Below, piece after piece: positions 1-4,885 of a stretch of 5,971 bases of DNA (positions are counted from its first letter, which is position 1; each line of letters opens with the position of its first letter). The DNA comes from Alphaproteobacteria bacterium. GTDB lineage: Bacteria; Pseudomonadota; Alphaproteobacteria; VGEJ01. The stretch spans positions 1 through 5,971 of the forward strand of contig VGEJ01000179.1 of the NCBI GenBank assembly GCA_016869335.1. Direction: 5' to 3'. Under the pieces are notes generated by a model that saw only the letters and a list, made by a program, of their open reading frames with translations, ran no database searches and was not told the origin of the DNA. The position numbers and the translations under genes are program-made.

Positions 1-175
1 GCAGCGTGGCGATGAGATTGCCGAGCCGGTCGCCGCGGGCCTCGATTCCAGCCTCGCCGAGGCGCGACCTCAGCCACCGGCGAACCCGGTCCTCGTGCCC
101 GGAGAGGCCGGCAATCGCCATCAGCGCCAGAAGGTCCGTGCGGAGGCGCCCACGCATCTCACGTCCGTCCGTCAT
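1..175 (-). CDS. M42-family metallopeptidase (FrvX/SgcX type), N-terminal fragment
   Basis: Only the first 58 codons are in the window; the gene runs off the left edge. The ATG at 175-173 follows the btpA-family stop by one base (TGA-C-ATG), so the two genes are almost certainly co-transcribed and may be translationally coupled. A GGGG run about 9 bases before the ATG, inside the end of the upstream gene, is the only ribosome-binding candidate. The visible part reads as the N-terminus of an M42 zinc aminopeptidase/endoglucanase-like protein. A first helix (about residues 13-19) leads into the signature-like AGLSGHED (about 21-28), which corresponds to the family's 'G-[IL]-S-G-x-E' start. A second helix with the charged VRRWLRSRL segment follows, and then DRLGNLIA (about 49-56), the first strand before the metal-binding region. 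The metal ligands and catalytic Glu lie outside the window, so activity cannot be judged. Family members cleave N-terminal residues from peptides; some are misnamed cellulases. Another co-catalytic peptidase family such as M20 is the main alternative. Confidence 0.72.
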   Translation of the reverse strand, partial: MTDGREMRGRLRTDLLALMAIAGLSGHEDRVRRWLRSRLGEAGIEARGDRLGNLIATL

Positions 176-176
176 G

Positions 177-983
177 TCAGCGGCCCCGCGCGGCGCGCAC
201 AAACTCGGCAGCACGCTCCGGATCGACCGGCTTCCAGGTGTCGCCGCCGATCTTCAGCGCCGAGCCGACGATGCAGCCGTCAGCCACCGCAAGCACCTCG
301 CGCACCGTCCCGTGCTTCACCCCCGTGTTCGCCAGCACCGGGGTGGCCGGGAGTGCCCGCTTCACCGCCTCGAGATCCGTCATCGCGGCGGCCTCGCCCG
401 TGATCTGACCCGAAACCAGCACCGCGTCGGGAAGGCTCGAAAAGACGGCGCTGCGCGCCCGGTCGGCGAGCGAACGCCGGTCGAGCGACCAGGCGAACTC
501 GGCGGAGACGTTGTAGAGGAGCGCGAGATCGGCGCGCCCGAGCCGGTCGCGATAGCGCACCGCCTGTCCCGCGTCAGGCGTCCAGAGGCCCATGTCAGAG
601 GCGTACGCGCCGGTGAAGATTTCGCGCGCGAAGGCGGCGCCGGTCGCGGCCGCGAGCGCCAACGTCGCCATCGGGTCCCACAGAACGTCGACACCGAAGG
701 GCAGACGGAGGTGCCCGCGCAGGCGTCCGATCACATAGGCCATGGTCGCGGTCGCGGCGGCGTCGGCCTTCAGCTCGTAGGGGCGGTCGTTCTCGTTGCC
801 GAACATCACGGCATCGAACCCGGCCGCCTGCAAGGCATCGAGGTCGCGGCGGGCAGCTTCGACGATGCCCTCGAGGGCGCCGCCGCCGCCGGCGTACAGG
901 GGCGCACCCGGCAGGGCGCCGAGATGCACCATGGCGATCAGCGGCTTGCCTGGCCCGAACACGCTTCTGAACCTGCTCGTCAC
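177..983 (-). CDS. BtpA/SgcQ-family TIM-barrel protein
   Basis: 268 aa, the usual family length. It starts at a GTG (983-981) with a strong Shine-Dalgarno GGGAGG six bases upstream. The opening FGPGKPLIAMVHLGALPG (residues 9-26) is the family's first strand and loop. GFDAVMFGNENDRPYEL (55-71) is the conserved second-strand motif, in the 'NEnDRPY' version. GVDVLWDP (98-105) and the EIFTGAYASDMGLW stretch (122-135) are further core strands. ANTGV (218-222) and the C-terminal GCIVGS (236-241) look like the standard phosphate-binding ends of a TIM barrel. The family takes its name from cyanobacterial BtpA, needed for stable photosystem I; E. coli SgcQ is a relative in a sugar-type gene cluster. 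The reaction is unknown. Such proteins are often misannotated as phosphoribosylanthranilate isomerase, but this is not TrpF. Its neighbours are an M42 peptidase immediately downstream and a divergent aldose-type reductase, so a role in carbohydrate or phospho-compound metabolism is inferred rather than shown. Confidence 0.9.
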   Translation of the reverse strand: MTSRFRSVFGPGKPLIAMVHLGALPGAPLYAGGGGALEGIVEAARRDLDALQAAGFDAVMFGNENDRPYELKADAAATATMAYVIGRLRGHLRLPFGVDVLWDPMATLALAAATGAAFAREIFTGAYASDMGLWTPDAGQAVRYRDRLGRADLALLYNVSAEFAWSLDRRSLADRARSAVFSSLPDAVLVSGQITGEAAAMTDLEAVKRALPATPVLANTGVKHGTVREVLAVADGCIVGSALKIGGDTWKPVDPERAAEFVRAARGR

Positions 984-989
984 GCCTGG

Positions 990-995
990 CCTCCC
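990..995 (-). promoter_or_regulatory. Ribosome binding site of the BtpA-family gene
   Basis: Read on the minus strand this is GGGAGG, ending six bases before the GTG at 983. It is the clearest Shine-Dalgarno sequence in the window. It decides for the GTG start, since no in-frame ATG gives a better N-terminus and the protein then begins exactly at the family's conserved first strand. Confidence 0.75.
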
Positions 996-1027
996 GCCGC
1001 ACCCGGGGCTATGCTAACCGACGTACC

Positions 1028-1039
1028 GGTGCGCGCACC
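1028..1039. promoter_or_regulatory. Perfect 12-bp palindrome in divergent intergenic region (candidate operator)
   Basis: GGTGCGCGCACC equals its own reverse complement. It sits near the middle of the 106-base gap between two divergent starts, 44 bases from the GTG of the BtpA-family gene and 50 bases from the ATG of the reductase. That is a typical place for a dimeric repressor or activator controlling both units. No regulator gene is in the window, and the site appears only once, so the operator role is inference. GC-rich DNA makes short palindromes somewhat more likely by chance. Confidence 0.35.
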
Positions 1040-1074
1040 AGCCGCGTATGCCCGTGCTACGCTCCCGCCAGGGC

Positions 1075-1086
1075 AAGGGCGAAAGG
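1075..1086 (+). promoter_or_regulatory. Ribosome binding region of the aldo/keto reductase gene
   Basis: Two purine-rich stretches precede the ATG at 1090: AAGGG (1075-1079, ten bases away) and GAAAGG (1081-1086, three bases away). Together they favour the ATG at 1090 over the in-frame ATG at 1048, which would add 14 residues of basic, unconserved-looking sequence and has no comparable signal. Confidence 0.5.
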
Positions 1087-1089
1087 CGC

Positions 1090-2106
1090 ATGAAGACGGG
1101 GCACTGGGACCGGATCGGCAACGGCGGGCTGGCGTTCACCGAGCTTGGGTTTGGCACCGCTCCGCTCGGCAACCTCTATCGCGCCATCGCCGACAGCGAT
1201 GCGCGCGCCGTGCTCGAAGCGTCGTGGGATAGCGGCTGCCGCTACTATGACACGGCACCGCTTTACGGGCTGGGTCTGGCCGAGACCCGCCTCAACGCCT
1301 TCCTTCGCGGCAGGCGGCGCGATGACTACGTGCTCTCGACCAAGGTCGGTCGCCTGCTCAGGGCCTGCCCGCCCGACCAGCGCACCGGCCAGGGCAAGTT
1401 CTTCGACACGCCATCGCGGCAGGAGGTCTACGACTACTCGTACGACGGCGTCATGCGATCCTTCGAGTGCTCGCTCGAGCGCCTGGGCGTCGACCGGGTC
1501 GACATCCTGTTCGCCCACGACCTCGACACCTTCAACCACGGCGCCACCCGTGACGCACGCATCGATGAGTTGATGCGTTCGGGCTACTACGCGCTTCTGG
1601 CGCTGCGCGATCAAGGCGTCGTCAATGCGATCGGCGGCGGCCTCAACGAGTGGCAGGCGGCCGAAGCGCTGGCGCGGCGCGGCGATTTCGATCTCTTCCT
1701 GCTGGCTGGCCGCTACACGCTTCTCGAACAGGAGGCGCTCGAAAGCTTCTTACCACTGTGCGAGGCGCGCGGCATCGGCATCGTGCTCGGCGGCCCATAC
1801 AACTCCGGCGTGCTCGCCACCGGACCGAGGCCGGGCGCCTTCTACAACTACGCCCCGGCGCCGCAGGCGGTTCTCGATCGCGTCGCCGCGATCGCGGCCA
1901 TCTGCACCCGCCATGGCGTGCGTCTGGTCGAAGCCGCCCTCAAGTTCCCGCTGCTTCACCCGGCGGTCGTCGCCGTCATTCCGGGCGGACAGTCGGTCGC
2001 GGAGGTGATCGACAACCGGAGCCATCTCGACGCACGCATTCCGGCGGCGCTGTGGGCGGATCTCAAGCGCGCCGGCCTCTTACGCGCGGACGCGCCGACG
2101 GCGTAG
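1090..2106 (+). CDS. Aldo/keto reductase, D-threo-aldose (L-fucose) / pyridoxal 4-dehydrogenase type
   Basis: 338 aa, a soluble NAD(P)-dependent TIM-barrel oxidoreductase. The family's catalytic tetrad is complete: Asp54 and Tyr59 in DTAPLYG, Lys85 in STKVGR and His143 in LFAHDLD. The N-terminal LGFGTAPLGNLY (residues 19-30) and the C-terminal cofactor-loop motif AVIPGGQSVAEVIDN (295-309) are also present. The long insert after STKVGRLL (about 90-118, containing FFDTP and YDYSYDG) and GGPYNSGVLA (234-243) are what I associate with D-threo-aldose 1-dehydrogenase/L-fucose dehydrogenase (EC 1.1.1.122) and AKR15 pyridoxal 4-dehydrogenase. Either would oxidise a cyclic hemiacetal to a lactone; sequence alone does not separate the two. 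I chose the ATG at 1090 for its ribosome-binding region and the fit to the family start. It is divergent from the BtpA-family gene and first in a plus-strand group, with the cupin gene 27 bases downstream in the same frame. Confidence 0.9.
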   Translation: MKTGHWDRIGNGGLAFTELGFGTAPLGNLYRAIADSDARAVLEASWDSGCRYYDTAPLYGLGLAETRLNAFLRGRRRDDYVLSTKVGRLLRACPPDQRTGQGKFFDTPSRQEVYDYSYDGVMRSFECSLERLGVDRVDILFAHDLDTFNHGATRDARIDELMRSGYYALLALRDQGVVNAIGGGLNEWQAAEALARRGDFDLFLLAGRYTLLEQEALESFLPLCEARGIGIVLGGPYNSGVLATGPRPGAFYNYAPAPQAVLDRVAAIAAICTRHGVRLVEAALKFPLLHPAVVAVIPGGQSVAEVIDNRSHLDARIPAALWADLKRAGLLRADAPTA

Positions 2107-2133
2107 CGCCGGCCCTCCGAGGCGCGCTCGGCC

Positions 2134-2547
2134 GTGGCTGCTTGGCAACAGCGCCTCGGCCCGCTGCTTGAGGCGGGTGCCGCCGAGCCTCCTCCGGATC
2201 GGCTCTGGGCGACGATACACGGCCGGGTTTTCGGCTCCGCCGGCAACGTCACGGTGCGGGGGGACGAGGGCGACTGGCAACCGGTCTCGCCCGGCGTGAC
2301 CATCAAGCTCCTGCATGTCGACCGCGCGGCCGGGACACGTTCCTTCCTGATGCGCTTTGCCGCGGGGGGCGAGCTTGCCGGGCATGCCCATCCGGTCGAT
2401 GAGGAGTGCCTGATGCTCGAAGGCGAGGTCGCCTTCGGCGACCTCGTGCTCAAGGCCGGCGACTACCACTTGGCGCGCGCCGGCATTTACCACGCCGCCG
2501 CCCGTTCCACCCGCGGCGCGCTGATCTTCATCCGCGCGTCCCTCTGA
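2134..2547 (+). CDS. Small ChrR-like cupin protein
   Basis: 137 aa, starting at GTG (2134). The reductase TAG at 2104-2106 is in the same frame and no other start codon lies between, so GTG is the earliest possible start. A GAGG 11 bases upstream (2119-2122) is a weak ribosome-binding candidate. The N-terminus EPPPDRLWATIHGRV (residues 18-32) resembles the linker helix that follows the anti-sigma domain in ChrR- and RskA-like proteins. The rest is one cupin barrel beginning at GDWQPVSPGVTIKLLHVD (46-63). Putative metal ligands are His84, His86, Glu90 and His120, with the same spacing (HxHx3E, then 30 residues to His) that I recall for the zinc site of the ChrR cupin domain. The zinc-binding anti-sigma domain is absent and no sigma factor gene is nearby. 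It may be a stand-alone metal-binding sensor or a small enzyme such as a sugar or lactone isomerase helping the reductase; the ligand is unknown. Confidence 0.8.
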   Translation: MAAWQQRLGPLLEAGAAEPPPDRLWATIHGRVFGSAGNVTVRGDEGDWQPVSPGVTIKLLHVDRAAGTRSFLMRFAAGGELAGHAHPVDEECLMLEGEVAFGDLVLKAGDYHLARAGIYHAAARSTRGALIFIRASL

Positions 2548-2666
2548 CCCTTAACGGTTCGTTGCGGCGGCGCGCCGAGCGGGCACAGCCCAGCTATGCG
2601 AAAACGCCACTGGTACCGTGGCCCCGCATGCGTATGCTCGGCCCTCCCGAATCCTTGGTCCCGGTC
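2548..2666 (+). other. Intergenic region between cupin and EamA genes
   Basis: These 119 bases lack a convincing promoter or terminator. A TATGCG at 2595-2600 has no -35 partner at 16-18 bases. Short self-complementary stretches (CGGCGCGCCG around 2568-2577; CCAC/GTGG around 2607-2621) have no T-run. In-frame ATG codons at 2628 and 2634 make it possible that the last 39 bases belong to the EamA gene. Confidence 0.4.
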
Positions 2667-3584
2667 ATGACTGTTGCTTACGCGGCGCCGCGGCGCGCCT
2701 CGACCCCCGTCGCCGCTGGTTTCGCCTACATGCTCTCCTCCGTCGCCGTGTTCTCGGTGATGGACGCTCTGGTCAAATGGCTGGCGGCCGACTACTCGGT
2801 CGCGCAGCTCATGTTCTTCCGCAGCGTGTTCGCCTTCGTTCCGCTCGGCGTGCTCGCCTGGCACAGCGGCGGGCCTGCGGCGCTGCGCACGACGCGGCCC
2901 GGCGGCCATGTGCTGCGGGCGCTGATCGGCATCACGGCCATGGGCCTGTTCTTTCTTGCGCTGGGCCTGATGCCGCTGGCCGATGTCGTTGCCATCTCGT
3001 TCGCCGGACCGCTCTTCCTTACCGCGCTGTCTGTGCCCCTGCTGGGCGAGCGGGTTGGTATCCGCCGGTGGGCCGCGGTCGTCGTCGGCTTCCTTGGTGT
3101 GCTGGTCATCGTCCGGCCGGGCCCTGGCATGTTCGACCCGGTCTCGCTGGTGGCCGTCGGCGGCGCGGTGGCGTACGGGCTCGCCATGATCATGGTGCGC
3201 AAGCTGAGCGCCACCGAATCGACGGTCGCGATCGTGTTCTACTTCACGCTGAGCTGTGCGCTCGTCAGCGGGCTTGCCCTGCCGTTCACGTGGGTGACTC
3301 CGCCGGCCGAGGACTGGATCGCGCTCGCCGCGCTGGGCGTTCTCGGCGGGCTCGGCCAGATCCTCATGACCAACGCGTTTCGCCGCGTCCAGGCCGCGGT
3401 GGTCGCGCCGCTCGAGTACACCGCGATCCTGTTCGCGGTTGCCCTCGGCATCGTGTTCTGGAACGAGCGGCCCGATTCCTGGACCCTGATTGGCGCCGCC
3501 GTGGTCATCGCCTGCGGCCTCTACATCCTGCACCGCGAGACGATGCGCGGCAGGGGCGCGCGTGCGCGTCTGCCAACGGCCTGA
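2667..3584 (+). CDS. EamA-domain DMT-superfamily transporter
   Basis: 305 aa from the ATG at 2667, a normal length for a ten-helix drug/metabolite transporter with two EamA repeats (about 15-140 and 160-290). The first repeat shows QLMFFR (47-52), PLADVVAISFAGPLFLTAL (103-121), the conserved LLGERVGIRRW loop (125-135) and then VVGFLGVLVIVRPG. The second repeat shows VVAPLEYTAILFAVALG and the matching WNERP (265-269), then a last helix and a basic tail (HRETMRGRGARAR). It is an inner-membrane permease; members move amino acids, metabolites, vitamins or drugs, and the substrate cannot be told here. The start is uncertain: ATG codons at 2628 and 2634 are in frame (13 or 11 extra residues) and none of the three has a good Shine-Dalgarno. 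I chose 2667 because it leaves a short cytoplasmic lead before helix 1. The stop abuts the stop of the convergent MFS gene with no base between. Confidence 0.88.
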   Translation: MTVAYAAPRRASTPVAAGFAYMLSSVAVFSVMDALVKWLAADYSVAQLMFFRSVFAFVPLGVLAWHSGGPAALRTTRPGGHVLRALIGITAMGLFFLALGLMPLADVVAISFAGPLFLTALSVPLLGERVGIRRWAAVVVGFLGVLVIVRPGPGMFDPVSLVAVGGAVAYGLAMIMVRKLSATESTVAIVFYFTLSCALVSGLALPFTWVTPPAEDWIALAALGVLGGLGQILMTNAFRRVQAAVVAPLEYTAILFAVALGIVFWNERPDSWTLIGAAVVIACGLYILHRETMRGRGARARLPTA

Positions 3585-4820
3585 TCACGCCACAACGGTG
3601 GCGCGGCGACGGTGCCACACGCCGTAGGCGTGCGCGAGAAAGGCAAGCCACGCTCCGGCGAGCATGACGGCGGTCAGCGGCAGCGCCGAATCGCGGATCA
3701 GTGTTCCGACCAGGAATGAGGCGCCGGCGGCCATCGTCATCTGCAGGAAGCCGTTGAGGCCTGCGGCCGTCCCGGCCGCCTGAGGCCGAACGCTCACGGC
3801 CCCCGCGCTGGCGTTGGGCATCGCGAAGCCGTTGCCGAAGGCCATGACTGCCGTGGCGCCGAACAGGACGGCGATGCCCGCCTGACCGGCCAGCGACAGA
3901 GCGAACATCGCCGCTCCGCTAACCAGGGAGAGCGAAGTCCCGAGCCAGATCATGCGGTCGATACCAACGCGACGCGAGTAGCGTCCGGCGAGGAAATTCC
4001 CGGCCATGAAGGCCGCCGAAATGACGATGAAGTAGAGGCCGTACGTGCTCGGCGCGACCCCCATGACTTCGATCACGACATAGGGCGCACCGGCCAGGAA
4101 GCCGAAGAACACCGCGAGCGAGAACGCGGAGGTTGCCGCATAGCCCCGAAAGTCGGGCACCCGTAGCAGCGCGCCGAAGGTCCGCATGGTCGTCAGCGGG
4201 TTGGTCGTGGGCTGGAGGAGACGGTTGGTCTCGCGGAACGTCACCAGCGCGGCGACGAGAATCGCGCCGCCGATCAGTGCGACCAGCGCGAAGCTTGACC
4301 ACCAGCCGACCCAGACCTCGAGAAACCCGCCGATCGTCGGCGCGATCATCGGTGCCATCACCATGCCCATCGTGACGTAGGCGAGCCGGCCCGCCACTTC
4401 CTCGCGCCGGTAGACATCACGCAGGATGGCGCTGGCGAGCACGATGCCGGCGCACCCGCCGGCGGCCTGCAGCACGCGGGAACCTATGAGAAACCCGATG
4501 CTGGGTGCCAGCATCGCCGCGGTCGACCCGACGAGGAACAGCGCTCCGCCACCGAGCAGGGCCGGGCGGCGGCCGAAGCGATCCGACACCGGCCCGTAGA
4601 CGAGCTGGGCCAGCGCGACGCTGACCAGCGACAACGTGAGCACGAGCTGCACCGTCGCGTAGTCGGTGTCGAACACGTGCTGCAGGCCGGGAAGCGACGG
4701 GATCAGGATGCTCTGGGCCATGGGGCCGATCGCGGCCAGCCCGACCAGCATCAGCAACGCGGGCTTCGGCGCCGCTGTCTCGGCTGCCCCGAGCACGGCG
4801 CCCCCGGTGACATCGTTCAT
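3585..4820 (-). CDS. Bcr/CflA-type MFS drug:proton antiporter (DHA1)
   Basis: 411 aa, the usual length for a 12-helix major facilitator of the Bcr/CflA (DHA1) group, which exports drugs or small metabolites in exchange for protons across the inner membrane. Seen in the sequence: a helix 1 region with IGPMAQSILIPSLPGL (31-46); motif A GPVSDRFGRRP (76-86) in the loop between helices 2 and 3; motif B-like SRVLQAAGGCAG (114-125) in helix 4, then the typical ASAILRDVYRREEVA; and antiporter motif C-like GMVMAPMIAPTIGG (152-165) in helix 5. The second half has the expected six hydrophobic segments and an 'FGNGFAMPNA' stretch typical of the group. The start is ATG at 4820-4818. Its best Shine-Dalgarno (GGAG) is 14 bases away, longer than normal, so a GTG at codon 9, after a G-run, is an alternative. 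An amidohydrolase gene lies 65 bases upstream on the same strand, and a 14-bp palindrome in that gap may control expression. The substrate is unknown. Confidence 0.92.
   Translation of the reverse strand: MNDVTGGAVLGAAETAAPKPALLMLVGLAAIGPMAQSILIPSLPGLQHVFDTDYATVQLVLTLSLVSVALAQLVYGPVSDRFGRRPALLGGGALFLVGSTAAMLAPSIGFLIGSRVLQAAGGCAGIVLASAILRDVYRREEVAGRLAYVTMGMVMAPMIAPTIGGFLEVWVGWWSSFALVALIGGAILVAALVTFRETNRLLQPTTNPLTTMRTFGALLRVPDFRGYAATSAFSLAVFFGFLAGAPYVVIEVMGVAPSTYGLYFIVISAAFMAGNFLAGRYSRRVGIDRMIWLGTSLSLVSGAAMFALSLAGQAGIAVLFGATAVMAFGNGFAMPNASAGAVSVRPQAAGTAAGLNGFLQMTMAAGASFLVGTLIRDSALPLTAVMLAGAWLAFLAHAYGVWHRRRATVVA
3588..3603. terminator. Weak hairpin at the convergent gene ends (possible bidirectional terminator)
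   Basis: CGCCAC (3588-3593) and GTGGCG (3598-3603) form a 6-bp stem with an AACG loop, three bases after the EamA stop and inside the last codons of the opposing MFS gene. It is symmetric, so it could act on both transcripts, but no T-run follows on either strand. It is therefore not a classic intrinsic terminator. Confidence 0.2.
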
Positions 4821-4831
4821 TGGTTGCTACC

Positions 4832-4845
4832 GGTCTCCGGAGACC
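4832..4845. promoter_or_regulatory. Perfect 14-bp palindrome upstream of the MFS gene (candidate operator or leader hairpin)
   Basis: GGTCTCCGGAGACC is its own reverse complement. It begins 12 bases from the MFS start codon (ATG at 4820) in the 65-base gap after the amidohydrolase stop. Short efflux-pump promoters often carry such dyads as binding sites for TetR- or MarR-type repressors. Alternatively, in RNA it could fold (GGTCT/AGACC with a CCGG loop) and cover the only nearby GGAG. No T-run follows, so a terminator is less likely. No regulator gene is in the window. Confidence 0.4.
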
Positions 4846-4885
4846 ACAACGGCGGCGCCAGACGCCTCGACCGTGCTTCCCGACT

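Noticed and set aside
177..983. Phosphoribosylanthranilate isomerase (TrpF) for the BtpA-family protein
   Set aside because: This is a frequent misannotation. The NENDRPY motif and overall layout are those of the BtpA/SgcQ family, and no other trp gene is nearby.
1055..1063. Extended -10-like TG-C-TACGCT before the reductase
   Set aside because: No -35-like hexamer occurs at 16-18 bases upstream. In GC-rich DNA a lone -10 match is weak evidence, although its position, about 27 bases from the ATG, is plausible.
1048..1089. Upstream ATG for the aldo/keto reductase
   Set aside because: It adds 14 basic residues not expected in the family and has no ribosome binding site, whereas the ATG at 1090 is preceded by purine-rich sequence.
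6..1232. Long plus-strand open frame (408 codons) opposite the BtpA-family gene
   Set aside because: It is Arg/Gly/Ala-rich with no recognisable domain, lies antisense to a clear family protein and runs into the reductase gene. High GC removes stop codons in such shadow frames.
2595..2600. TATGCG as a promoter for the EamA gene
   Set aside because: The nearest -35-like TTGCGG (2562-2567) is 27 bases away, too far for a sigma-70 promoter.
2406..2627. Upstream extension of the EamA reading frame overlapping the cupin gene
   Set aside because: The added segment is Arg/Pro-rich and out of frame with the well-supported cupin. The EamA family start fits the ATG at 2667 (or 2628/2634) instead.
2487..3533. 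Minus-strand open frame of 348 codons opposite the EamA gene
   Set aside because: Its composition is dominated by His, Arg, Asp and Glu with no hydrophobic core, the typical antisense shadow of a membrane protein gene.
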